From NCBI RefSeq assembly GCF_026107645.2, contig NZ_JAPCHV010000008.1:1-64000 (forward strand): 64,000 bases of DNA. Reading direction: 5' to 3'. This DNA comes from Flavobacterium sp. MFBS3-15. GTDB lineage: Bacteria > Bacteroidota > Bacteroidia > Flavobacteriales > Flavobacteriaceae. Position 1 is the first letter of the stretch. The number at the start of each line of letters is the position of its first letter. The translations under genes and the position numbers were made by a program. This document shows, in pieces, positions 16,387 to 24,502 of this stretch. A model generated the notes under the pieces. That model did not search any database. It saw nothing but the letters and a program-made list of their open reading frames with translations, and had not been told where the DNA came from.

Positions 16387-17622
16387 ATGAACGGATATCA
16401 TTTGTTGGTTATTCTCATAAGCCTTTCAGCAGGCTTTGCTTATATCAACCATCGTTATATAAAAATGCCTTTTGTAATAGGCCTGTTTTTTCTTTCCTCT
16501 GTTCTTTCACTCTTTGTCCTTAGCGCCAGGTGGTGGGATTTACCGCATTATGAAGAAATACGCGGTGTACTTGCCAAGGTCAACCTAAATGAATTCATTC
16601 TTGATATCATGCTGGGGTTCCTGCTCTTTGCAGGCTCTCTCCATACACACTGGGCGGATATAAAAAAACAGATCAGGCCCATATCGCTGTTTGCCGTCGG
16701 TGGGGTAGTCATCTCTACGATATTGATAGCATTCATGCTTTCCTGGATAAGCGGATTTTTTGGTGTTCAGGTCGACTTTATGTACTGCCTGATATTTGGG
16801 GCCCTGATATCGCCCACCGATCCCATTGCAGTGCTGGGGATACTTACAAAGGCTAATGTTTCCAAAAAAATCGAATCGACCATTGTTGGGGAGTCGCTTT
16901 TTAACGATGGTGTGGGCGTAGTGATATTTATTGCCTTGCTCGAAACCATCAGGAAAGGCGGGGGCGAGGTTGACTTTGGCGACTTCGGCATGCTTTTTTT
17001 GCAGGAAGCCGTTGGCGGTATCCTTTTTGGCTTGCTGCTGGGCATCGCTTTGCACAAGCTGCTCAAATCTATAGATAATTACGAGACAGAAGTGCTGCTC
17101 ACAGTGGCATTTGTCATGGCAGGCTACAGCATAAGCGCCATGATGCACCTTTCGGGTGCGTTGGCCATGGTGGTGATGGGGCTTTTGGTAGGGAACTACA
17201 AGAGGGAGCTTTCCATGAGCGATAAAACGCAGGAGTATGTCCACAAATTCTGGGAGCTGGTCGACGTAATCCTCAATGCGATATTGTTCATAAGCATTGC
17301 TTTTGTTCTGGTTGTCATCGATTTCGATTCGTCTTACATTATTGTTGGGCTGTTGTCGGTGCTTATAGTGCTGCTGTCACGCATCATCATTGTATACCTC
17401 CCAAAAATACTTGTTCCCCGATGGGTCAATTTATCCAATAATGAGGCAGGAGTCATAATATGGGGCGGCCTGCGGGGCGGCTTGTCCATAGCGCTGGTGC
17501 TTTCCCTGCCAGAAGGCGAAAATAAGCTCATCCTCATGGTGGCTACCTATGCCTGCGTTGTGTTTAGCATCCTTGTGCAGGGGCTCACTATAGGCAAGGT
17601 GGCCAAAAGGCTCTCAAAATAA
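16387..17622 (+). CDS. NhaP-type sodium/proton antiporter
   Basis: An integral membrane protein of 411 residues with about 12 hydrophobic segments of the CPA1 family. The ion-site motif SPTDPIAVLG (about 142-151), the NDGVGVV segment (about 174-180) and WGGLRGGLS (about 357-365) near the end are conserved in NhaP/CPA1 exchangers, which swap Na+ or K+ for H+ across the inner membrane. There is no long C-terminal tail. It is 47 bp after mpl and convergent, with a 1-bp gap, to the next gene. A small hairpin TGCGCT-GAT-AGCGCA (16355-16369) precedes it. Confidence 0.9.
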   Translation: MNGYHLLVILISLSAGFAYINHRYIKMPFVIGLFFLSSVLSLFVLSARWWDLPHYEEIRGVLAKVNLNEFILDIMLGFLLFAGSLHTHWADIKKQIRPISLFAVGGVVISTILIAFMLSWISGFFGVQVDFMYCLIFGALISPTDPIAVLGILTKANVSKKIESTIVGESLFNDGVGVVIFIALLETIRKGGGEVDFGDFGMLFLQEAVGGILFGLLLGIALHKLLKSIDNYETEVLLTVAFVMAGYSISAMMHLSGALAMVVMGLLVGNYKRELSMSDKTQEYVHKFWELVDVILNAILFISIAFVLVVIDFDSSYIIVGLLSVLIVLLSRIIIVYLPKILVPRWVNLSNNEAGVIIWGGLRGGLSIALVLSLPEGENKLILMVATYACVVFSILVQGLTIGKVAKRLSK

Positions 17623-17623
17623 A

Positions 17624-18934
17624 TTACTCTTTCCTGAAGATTACTGTATTTTTAAGTGCAAGCCGCTGGTTCAGCCAGTTGCCAAGTTTCTCTGTTTCCT
17701 GCCTGCTGAGGCTTTTAGGCGCTTCATAAATTACCGCGGTAATGGCATACGTGCTGTCTTTGGCAGTCGCCATTTCGGTTTTTATAATGGAAACGGAAAC
17801 AATCTGGGGAAAAAGGGCTTTCGATTCCTTTAGCAATTGCTTGTTGTCAAATGTGTTTTGGGTAAGTGCTTTTTCAAGCTGGACAATTTTAGCATCACGA
17901 ACATTTATTTCATTTTCGCTGCTTTTTATTTCGTTGAGGATGTCGCCTTTAAGTGCAGAAAAACGGTCTGTTGTATCCTGCCGGATGATGAGCTGCGTCC
18001 CCTTGAGGTATTCGTAGGCGTCCAGCTTTTTCCTGAGCGTATCCATTTCGGTCTTGCTGAACCTTTTTTGCAGAAAGGCTAACTCCAGTTTTTTTTTCCC
18101 GGCATTGAAGTCGCTTTTTTTATACACTACCGTATATCCTTTGTCAGTAAATTCCTTTTCCACAAACTGATCCGAATTCTTTTTGAACTGCTGTCCGCGG
18201 TACAGTGACCATGCGAGGTAGCTGCTGGGCACCAGCATTACAGTGATAAGTATGGTTATAATGATACGTACCTGGCGCTGTTGCTTTTCGTTTACCTGTT
18301 TTTTAGGAGGATATTTAAGGTATTTGATGATAAGGAATGTGGCAATGCCTATAAACACGCAGTTGATGCTGTATAAATAAAAGGCGCCCAAAAAGTAGGT
18401 CCATTGGGCGGTAGCAAGGCCGTAGCCCGCCGTACAAAGCGGGGGCATCAACGCTGTGGCAATGGCCACGCCTGGAATAGGATTTCCTTTTTCGACCCGT
18501 GTAACGGCAATGACGCCTACAATACCGCCAAAAAAAGCAATCAGTATGTCATATATGTTCGGGGCGGTGCGGGCAAGCAGCTCCGACTGGACATCCTTAA
18601 ATGGGCTGATAAGGAAGTACAGCGTAGACACGCTAAGGCTTACCACCGTTGCGATAAGCAGGTTTAATAGCGATTTTTTCAGCAGGTCGAAATCGAAAAT
18701 ACCCAAAGCGAAACCGGCTCCCACTATCGGTCCCATAAGTGGCGAAATGAGCATCGCGCCTATGATTACCGCTGTAGAATTTACGTTCAGGCCAACAGAG
18801 GCAACCAATATCGCACATGCCAATATCCAAAGATTTGCCCCTTTAAAAGATATGTTCCGGGATATGGTTTCAAGGGTTTTCGCTTTATCGTCTTCCCCCT
18901 CACTAAGGTTGAAGATCGTGCGGAATTTTGCCAT
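17624..18934 (-). CDS. DUF389 membrane protein
   Basis: A 436-residue protein with the DUF389 core in its N-terminal half (about 25-210): several membrane helices including NSTAVIIGAMLISPLMGP, AFFGGIVGVIAV and PPLCTAGYGLA. A transmembrane helix at about 225-245 is followed by a hydrophilic, partly coiled-coil domain (about 250-436) with KGTQLIIRQDTT. The function of the family is unknown. A transport role is possible from the glycine- and proline-rich helices. The stop codon is 1 bp from that of the antiporter gene, so neither gene has its own terminator here. Confidence 0.88.
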   Translation of the reverse strand: MAKFRTIFNLSEGEDDKAKTLETISRNISFKGANLWILACAILVASVGLNVNSTAVIIGAMLISPLMGPIVGAGFALGIFDFDLLKKSLLNLLIATVVSLSVSTLYFLISPFKDVQSELLARTAPNIYDILIAFFGGIVGVIAVTRVEKGNPIPGVAIATALMPPLCTAGYGLATAQWTYFLGAFYLYSINCVFIGIATFLIIKYLKYPPKKQVNEKQQRQVRIIITILITVMLVPSSYLAWSLYRGQQFKKNSDQFVEKEFTDKGYTVVYKKSDFNAGKKKLELAFLQKRFSKTEMDTLRKKLDAYEYLKGTQLIIRQDTTDRFSALKGDILNEIKSSENEINVRDAKIVQLEKALTQNTFDNKQLLKESKALFPQIVSVSIIKTEMATAKDSTYAITAVIYEAPKSLSRQETEKLGNWLNQRLALKNTVIFRKE

Positions 18935-19034
18935 GCATCAAAAAATTAATATCCCAAGTTACTCAAAAGGATGCAGGCGGCAAAATTTCTATGTTTTTAT
19001 TAAGAAACAAATCGTTCTTTCTTCGTGTAGCTTT

Positions 19035-19619
19035 TTAATATGCAGGAGCATACCTGTAATGCCCGGTTACCTTATAATCAAAAAGGCAGTCCTCAAGATT
19101 TTGGCCTCCGCCAATGTTGTGCACTACCATGTAACCGCCACTGTTTTTAGCTGATTTCTTATCCACCACAATGCCAATGTGCGGCAGGCTGCCCGCGAGC
19201 ATCCACGTTACCAGGTCGCCCGGTTTATAGTCGGAAGCCTTATCGGTTACCGGCAACGATTTTCCTTTGCGGGTGAAAAATGTCTGGAGGTTGGGCACAC
19301 GGCGGTGGTCGATATTGGTATCTGTACTTTTGAGCCCCCAGGTCTTAGGATATTTGGAGAAGTTGGCCTTCATATCCTCATGCACTTCTTTTTGGAGGTC
19401 GATGCCCAGCTTTCGGTAAGCGCGGATCACCACATCAGTACATACGCCAATGTTTTTGGGTACGTCGCCGTTAGGATAGGGGATATTGCGGTAGGCACCA
19501 TCGTAGCGTACTTTATCTTTTGTAAGGAGCAGGGCAGCGTCGGACAGCTTTTCATAAAAGGTTTTTTCAACCGGCGTGACGGCCAGCCCGATAAGGAATA
19601 AAAGGACAAGGTGTTTCAT
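19035..19619 (-). CDS. DUF1287 exported protein
   Basis: A 194-residue protein with a short signal peptide (about 1-16). The DUF1287 family has an NlpC/P60-like papain fold; here C60 in GVCTDVVIRAYR, with H147 in SLPHIGIVVD, fits a cysteine-histidine pair. The motifs RYDGAYRNIPYPNGDVP and YKPGDLVTW are typical of the family. A cell-wall amidase or peptidase role is likely from the fold but not shown. Single gene, divergent from radC. Confidence 0.87.
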   Translation of the reverse strand: MKHLVLLFLIGLAVTPVEKTFYEKLSDAALLLTKDKVRYDGAYRNIPYPNGDVPKNIGVCTDVVIRAYRKLGIDLQKEVHEDMKANFSKYPKTWGLKSTDTNIDHRRVPNLQTFFTRKGKSLPVTDKASDYKPGDLVTWMLAGSLPHIGIVVDKKSAKNSGGYMVVHNIGGGQNLEDCLFDYKVTGHYRYAPAY

Positions 19620-19710
19620 GGTTTTGGTTTTAAAGGCAAACGGCAGAATATTTTACATTAGTGTGCTAACAGTTAATAATTTACTTAAATTCGTGTAAAC
19701 TCCTTTAACC

Positions 19711-20409
19711 ATGGAAGAAACACAAGGTACCTTTTCAATAAAATACTGGGCCGAGGATGACCAGCCCCGCGAAAAGCTCATGCTCAAAGGCAAGGCTGCA
19801 TTAAGCGATGCCGAGCTGATAGCCATCCTGATCGGATCGGGAAGCAGGAATGAAAGTGCCGTAGAGCTAAGCAAGCGCATCCTCGCCAGTGTAGATAATA
19901 ACCTCAATATGCTAGGCAAGCAGTCGCTGCAGCAGCTCATGAATTTTAAGGGTATTGGCGAGGCCAAGGCCATTACCATTGCCGCCGCCATGGAGCTGGG
20001 CAGGAGAAGGAGGGAAGAGGACGTTGTCGACCTGAAAAAAATCACGTCCAGCCGGGCAGTGTTCGAAATCATGCAGCCCATTATAGGCGAGTTGCCTCAT
20101 GAGGAATTTTGGATATTGTACCTTAATAATTCCAATAAGGTCATTTATAAGTCACAATTAAGCAAGGGCGGCATAACGGGCACTGTGGTAGATGTGCGCA
20201 TCGTGTTCAAAACAGCGTTGGAGCATGGCGCAGTAGGCATCATCCTCAGCCACAACCACCCTTCCGGCGTGCTGCAGGCCAGCGAACCCGACAAGCAGAT
20301 CACCCGCGAGCTCAAAGCTGCAGGCCGGACCCTTAACATTAATGTCCTGGATCATGTCATTGTGACCGAAACCGGCTATCTGAGCTTTGCCGATACGGGG
20401 ATTTTATAG
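19711..20409 (+). CDS. radC: RadC family protein (JAMM domain)
   Basis: A 232-residue protein with the UPF0758/RadC layout: an N-terminal helix-hairpin-helix region (FKGIGEAKA at about 79-87) and a C-terminal JAMM/MPN+ metalloprotease-like domain with the metal motif HNHPSG (181-186) plus D194. All metal ligands are present. The old link to DNA repair in E. coli has been doubted, and its real role is open. The gene ends 2 bp from the convergent AraC regulator gene. Confidence 0.94.
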   Translation: MEETQGTFSIKYWAEDDQPREKLMLKGKAALSDAELIAILIGSGSRNESAVELSKRILASVDNNLNMLGKQSLQQLMNFKGIGEAKAITIAAAMELGRRRREEDVVDLKKITSSRAVFEIMQPIIGELPHEEFWILYLNNSNKVIYKSQLSKGGITGTVVDVRIVFKTALEHGAVGIILSHNHPSGVLQASEPDKQITRELKAAGRTLNINVLDHVIVTETGYLSFADTGIL

Positions 20410-20411
20410 CA

Positions 20412-21320
20412 TTAATTAAACTGCTTCCTGTATTCTAATGGTGATATATTCGTCTTGTTTTTAAACAGCTTGTTAAATGATTGCGGGTACTCAAAGCCCA
20501 ATCGATAAGCAATCTCGCTAACGGATAAGGGGGTAGTAGTCAGGATTTCCTTAGCCTTATCAATTAATTTATTGTGGATGTGCTGTTGGGCGCTCTGACC
20601 TGTGTAAGTACGCAGCATATCGCTCAGGTAGCCGGGTGATACGTTTAGCTTTTCGGCAATATCACGAACTGTGGGCAGCTTGTTTTGGGTGTTTTCAAAA
20701 TGGCTTTCAAATATGTTTTCCACCTTTACAAGCAGGTCGTTGTGTGCCGTTTTTCGGGTCATGAACTGCCGTGCATAAAAACGGTTGGAATAATTTAGAA
20801 GCAATTCGATGTAAGAAAGGATAAGATCCTGGCTAAAGCTGTCGATGGCGGAATGATACTCTTGCGCAATGTTGGCCATAATGCCTTCAATTATTAATTC
20901 TTCCTTTTTTGACAGGTATAGTGCCTCGTTCACACTATACGAAAAGAAGGCCTGGTTCTTCATCGTTTTTGCCAAAGGTGAATTTTGGATGAAATCCGGA
21001 TGTATCAGGAGCATTTGGCCGCCACGCGGATTGTCGCCGGGGCCGCTTTGGTAGCATATCTGTCCCGGCGCGATGAAAGACATCATCCCTTCATCAAAAT
21101 CATAATAGCCCTGGTCGTAGTGAATTTTACCCAGAAATTCTTTCTTGATGGCTATAATATACATATTGATGACCATCCCGCGATCCCAGTTGGCCGCTGA
21201 AGGTTCAACATCCTTAAAGCTGATCATGCTGATAAGCGGATGTTCAGGGCCCGGAAGGTTGAGGTAGCGGTGCATCTCGGATACCGAATTGACATGTACA
21301 GGCGGTTGGCTCAATTTCAT
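20412..21320 (-). CDS. AraC-family transcriptional regulator
   Basis: A 302-residue regulator with an N-terminal cupin-like sensing half (about 45-110; SFIAPGQICYQSG) and a C-terminal AraC DNA-binding domain (about 200-300) with two helix-turn-helix units: VRDIAEKLNVSPGYLSDML and VSEIAYRLGFEYPQSFNKLF. This layout is common for regulators placed beside an oxidoreductase. It follows, on the same strand, the zinc alcohol dehydrogenase gene by 37 bp, so it may regulate and be cotranscribed with it. Confidence 0.92.
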   Translation of the reverse strand: MKLSQPPVHVNSVSEMHRYLNLPGPEHPLISMISFKDVEPSAANWDRGMVINMYIIAIKKEFLGKIHYDQGYYDFDEGMMSFIAPGQICYQSGPGDNPRGGQMLLIHPDFIQNSPLAKTMKNQAFFSYSVNEALYLSKKEELIIEGIMANIAQEYHSAIDSFSQDLILSYIELLLNYSNRFYARQFMTRKTAHNDLLVKVENIFESHFENTQNKLPTVRDIAEKLNVSPGYLSDMLRTYTGQSAQQHIHNKLIDKAKEILTTTPLSVSEIAYRLGFEYPQSFNKLFKNKTNISPLEYRKQFN

Positions 21321-21357
21321 TTTTGAGTAATAATGTTTAGTGTAAAGGTAAGTTTAT

Positions 21358-22398
21358 TTACAGCGTTTTCATATCAATTACAAAACGGTACCGGACATCG
21401 CCCTTCAGCATGCGCTCAAAAGCGGTATTGATGTCTTTTATATTAATGAGCTCAATGTCAGAAACAATGTTGTGGTTTGCGCAGAAATCCAGCATTTCCT
21501 GGGTCTCGGGCATTCCGCCGGCGCCGGATCCGGCAACTGTCTTATTGCCTGATGCGAGTGTAAACGCTGAAACATCCAGCGGCTTGGCAGGCATTCCTAC
21601 ATTGATGTATGTACCGTTTGTCCTCAGCATGGCCAGGTAAGGCGCGATATCATGGTCGGCAGCTACTGTATCCAGAATAAAATCGAAAGCGGCAGTTACG
21701 GTAGCGGCTTCTTCAGGGATACGGGTCACCACAAAGTTATGAGCGCCCAGGGCTTTCGCATCCTTACGCTTGGATTCCGATGTGCTCAGCACCGTTACTT
21801 CTGCCCCAAACGCCAGGCCGAACTTTACGCCTAAATGGCCAAGCCCTCCCAATCCTACTATCGCGAGTTTATGCCCTTTACCTACGTTCCACTTGCGCAG
21901 TGGCGAATAGGTAGTGATGCCTGCACAAAGCAATGGCGCAACAGCGGCAAGATCGAGCTTTTCTGAAATAACATGCACATAGCGCTCGTGTACTACTATA
22001 GTATTGCTATATCCGCCATATGCAGGTTTCCCTTCGCGGTCAGGGTTATTGTAGGTAAGCACGCCGCCATCGAGACAAAACTGTTCCTGTCCGTTGTCGC
22101 AGTTTTCGCAGTGGCGGCACGAATCTACCATTACGCCAACACCCGCTGCATCACCGGTTGTAAATTTTTGCACATGGCCGCCCACGGCAACAACCCGACC
22201 AACAATTTCATGTCCGGGCACCATGGGGAAAAGGCCGGGAAACCATTCGTTTTTGGTCAGGTGGTAGTCGGTATGGCAAACGCCGCAGTAGAGTATTTCT
22301 ATTTGTACATCATGTGCGCCCACATCGCGGCGTTCAAATTCCCATGGGGCAAGGTCACTTTCTGCATTTTGCGCGGCATATCCTTTAGCTGGTATCAT
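21358..22398 (-). CDS. Zinc-dependent NAD(P) alcohol/aldehyde dehydrogenase (YahK-like)
   Basis: A 346-residue medium-chain dehydrogenase of the cinnamyl-alcohol-dehydrogenase type. The catalytic zinc ligands are C41 (CGVCH), H63 and E64 (PGHE) and a later cysteine (LLCAGI); the structural zinc is held by C94, C97, C100 and C108. The nucleotide loop GLGGLGHLG lies at about 177-185. Relatives such as YahK reduce a wide range of aldehydes with NADPH. It is the first gene of a pair with the AraC regulator. Confidence 0.93.
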   Translation of the reverse strand: MIPAKGYAAQNAESDLAPWEFERRDVGAHDVQIEILYCGVCHTDYHLTKNEWFPGLFPMVPGHEIVGRVVAVGGHVQKFTTGDAAGVGVMVDSCRHCENCDNGQEQFCLDGGVLTYNNPDREGKPAYGGYSNTIVVHERYVHVISEKLDLAAVAPLLCAGITTYSPLRKWNVGKGHKLAIVGLGGLGHLGVKFGLAFGAEVTVLSTSESKRKDAKALGAHNFVVTRIPEEAATVTAAFDFILDTVAADHDIAPYLAMLRTNGTYINVGMPAKPLDVSAFTLASGNKTVAGSGAGGMPETQEMLDFCANHNIVSDIELINIKDINTAFERMLKGDVRYRFVIDMKTL

Positions 22399-22497
22399 AT
22401 CGTTATATTTTTAGGCTGAATTATTGGCAAATGTCACGATTATTAGCATCTGTAATGTATCCACATCACCTGAGGTTGTATCCGGATTGCGGTTATA

Positions 22498-22525
22498 TAA
22501 AAAAGACGGGCCTTAAAAGCCCGTC
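22498..22525 (-). terminator. Terminator of the NAD(P)-binding protein gene
   Basis: On the minus strand GACGGGC (22525-22519) / GCCCGTC (22511-22505) with a 7-base loop, followed by a T run. It is 9 bp after the stop codon. Confidence 0.9.
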
Positions 22526-22533
22526 CCATTCAA

Positions 22534-23178
22534 TTATTTATCAGCGATAAAAGGTGCTGCCTTCAGGTATTGCCTGTCGTCCAGCTGCCCGACAAGGAAG
22601 TGGGCAAGGCTTGTGGCGCTTATGCCATCGCCGGGGCAGTCGTGCAGTGCAATGCGAATTTCCGGCTGATCATCCGTCAGTGCAATGAGAGGAAGCCGTA
22701 CCATTGTCCAGTCCAGATTGCTCTGCAGCAGCACTTCGAATTCCTGCTGCTTGGCTTTCGTCGATTCGGGATAATTGGCATACATCCAATCGGTCGCCAT
22801 TTGGGTTTCAGGGCTTTTTTTGTCGCCCGGCGCATTCACGTTAAGGCCGGTCGTCACTACATACCTGTTTATTCCGTGCTTTTTCATGGCAGCAATGACA
22901 TTGTGAGCAGCCGTAATGAAAATATCCTGTGCACTGGGCGGGATGCCCAGTCCCAAAGTGCTTATTGCAGCATTGCATCCTTCAAATAAGCGGTCTATAG
23001 AAGCGGGGTCGGCCACATTGCCTACAACCACGTTGGCCAAAGGGTTATCCAGGGTAAGGTGTTCGGGATTCCTTACCAGCATATTGAACCTGTACCCAAA
23101 CTTTATAAGTTGGCGTACAACATATTGCCCGGATTTTCCGGTGCCGCCTATTACGGCAATCTTTATATCTGTTTTCAT
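22534..23178 (-). CDS. NAD(P)-binding protein, NmrA/atypical SDR type
   Basis: A 214-residue single-domain protein with the dinucleotide loop GGTGKSGQYVV (11-21) and the following Rossmann segments (NVVVGNVADPASIDRLFEG; AISTLGLGIPP). It lacks a classical YxxxK catalytic pair in the usual place, so it belongs to the atypical short-chain or NmrA-like group, which bind NADP and act either as reductases or as redox sensors. The gene is flanked by its own terminator and by a three-way hairpin structure in the leader (23184-23270). Confidence 0.85.
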   Translation of the reverse strand: MKTDIKIAVIGGTGKSGQYVVRQLIKFGYRFNMLVRNPEHLTLDNPLANVVVGNVADPASIDRLFEGCNAAISTLGLGIPPSAQDIFITAAHNVIAAMKKHGINRYVVTTGLNVNAPGDKKSPETQMATDWMYANYPESTKAKQQEFEVLLQSNLDWTMVRLPLIALTDDQPEIRIALHDCPGDGISATSLAHFLVGQLDDRQYLKAAPFIADK

Positions 23179-23183
23179 GAGTT

Positions 23184-23270
23184 GCTTTATAAAATTAAAT
23201 ACTTATTTGCTCCGTAAAAATCTACGGAGATGCAAAGCAGTGCTTTGCGGTCGCGGGTATTTTATAAAGC
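23184..23270. repeat. Three-way fold: outer 12-bp repeat with two inner hairpins
   Basis: The outer arms GCTTTATAAAAT (23184-23195) and ATTTTATAAAGC (23259-23270) are perfect inverted copies. Inside are CTCCGTA (23210-23216)/TACGGAG (23223-23229) and GCAAAGC (23232-23238)/GCTTTGC (23242-23248). The element ends 6 bp upstream of the start codon of the NAD(P)-binding protein and would fold in its mRNA leader, or be a MITE-like insertion. The GCAAAG words recall the hairpin array at 6621-6731. Confidence 0.75.
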
Positions 23271-23380
23271 CATTGTGATGCGGTAAATATACAAATAATT
23301 CATAATTCACTATTAGCAATTTGTTAATCTCCATGATGCGGCATTTTTATTGGAGTAACTTTATATAAAATTGCACTGCT

Positions 23381-23779
23381 ATGTATAATTACACCATGAC
23401 CTTTGTATATGACGGCGACTTCGACCTGCCGGATGCCCCCGATGTCCGCGACAGCGAACTTCCGCGTATGGTTTTAGAGAAGATGGAACAGGGATATTTC
23501 CAATTGGTAGATTTTAATCTCTCCGAAAATTACGACCGCCACATCATAGATACCTACATCAAAGACCCGGCCCTGCACCGTTCGGTCCTGGAAATACGTC
23601 TTGATATGAGCCGCGCTGACATGAAATCGCGCGATGCTATTTATGCCCGCTGCCTTCAGGCCATGCGTGACGGAGAGTTATCCCTTATCCGTGCCCATGA
23701 AAACGATGACCCTGACCTGGGTTTGCTCCAAAGCCTTATTGTTTTTGAAAGGAAGGACAGCTATAGCGAGACGGCCTGA
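23381..23779 (+). CDS. Small acidic protein of unknown function
   Basis: A 132-residue protein that I do not recognise. It has no signal peptide, membrane segment, cysteine cluster or known motif, is rich in Asp, Glu and Arg, and is probably an alpha/beta cytosolic protein. The codon use resembles the neighbours. It stands 93 bp before the ABC transporter genes and might be on the same mRNA, but nothing shows a link. Confidence 0.7.
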   Translation: MYNYTMTFVYDGDFDLPDAPDVRDSELPRMVLEKMEQGYFQLVDFNLSENYDRHIIDTYIKDPALHRSVLEIRLDMSRADMKSRDAIYARCLQAMRDGELSLIRAHENDDPDLGLLQSLIVFERKDSYSETA

Positions 23780-23872
23780 TGCTTTTTCGTAACATACAAG
23801 TACAGCATTAACATTCCTGCTTTTTGATTTTGCCTTTATATTCCCTAACTTGCAGGGCATATAACCATTGGC

Positions 23873-24502
23873 ATGATCAGCACAAAAAACATACGCTTTT
23901 CTTACGGGAAAGGCACTGATTTTAATTTTCCGGACATCGCCACCCTGCGGGGGGAAAGCCTGCTTATTACAGGTGGCTCAGGCAAGGGGAAAACTACGCT
24001 ATTGCACCTTCTGGGCGGACTGCAAAGGCCGCAGCAGGGCGAAATAATCATAGAAGATACCAATATCGCCGCACTCTCAGAAAAGAAGCTCGACCATTTC
24101 CGGGGCAAAAATATCGGCCTTGTGCTGCAGCAGAATTATTTTGTGGCATCGCTCAATGTGCTCGAAAATGTAGTGCTGGCCTCGTGGCTGGCAACCGGCA
24201 GGCAGGCTACGCAAAAGGCAAAAGAACTTTTGGAGCAATTGGGACTGAGCGATCATTTGCACAAACTGCCATCGCAACTCAGTATCGGGCAGCAGCAAAG
24301 GGTGTCCATCGCCCGTGCGCTCATCAACGGCCCAAAGCTCCTATTGGCTGATGAGCCTACCTCGAGCCTCGATGATGAAAATGCATTTACAGTAGCCGAT
24401 ATGCTCGATTCCCTGGCAAAGCAATATGGTACTGCACTGGTTATCGTAACGCACGACCAGCGACTCAAAGACCGTTTCCGTAACCAAATAGCCCTGTCAT
24501 GA
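23873..24502 (+). CDS. ABC transporter ATP-binding protein (LolD/MacB class)
   Basis: A 209-residue ATPase with Walker A GGSGKGKTT (34-42), Q-loop region VLQQNYFVAS, signature LSIGQ (136-140), Walker B LLLADE (156-161) and the D-loop SSLDDE; the switch histidine is in IVTHDQ. It belongs to the class that pairs with FtsX-type permeases and powers extraction or mechanical work rather than classical uptake. Its TGA overlaps the permease ATG by 4 bp, so the two form one complex. Confidence 0.93.
   Translation: MISTKNIRFSYGKGTDFNFPDIATLRGESLLITGGSGKGKTTLLHLLGGLQRPQQGEIIIEDTNIAALSEKKLDHFRGKNIGLVLQQNYFVASLNVLENVVLASWLATGRQATQKAKELLEQLGLSDHLHKLPSQLSIGQQQRVSIARALINGPKLLLADEPTSSLDDENAFTVADMLDSLAKQYGTALVIVTHDQRLKDRFRNQIALS

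Noticed and set aside
19711..20409. radC as a marker of a genomic island
   Set aside because: RadC proteins do occur on mobile elements, but this copy has the full chromosomal layout, normal composition and no integrase or tRNA beside it.
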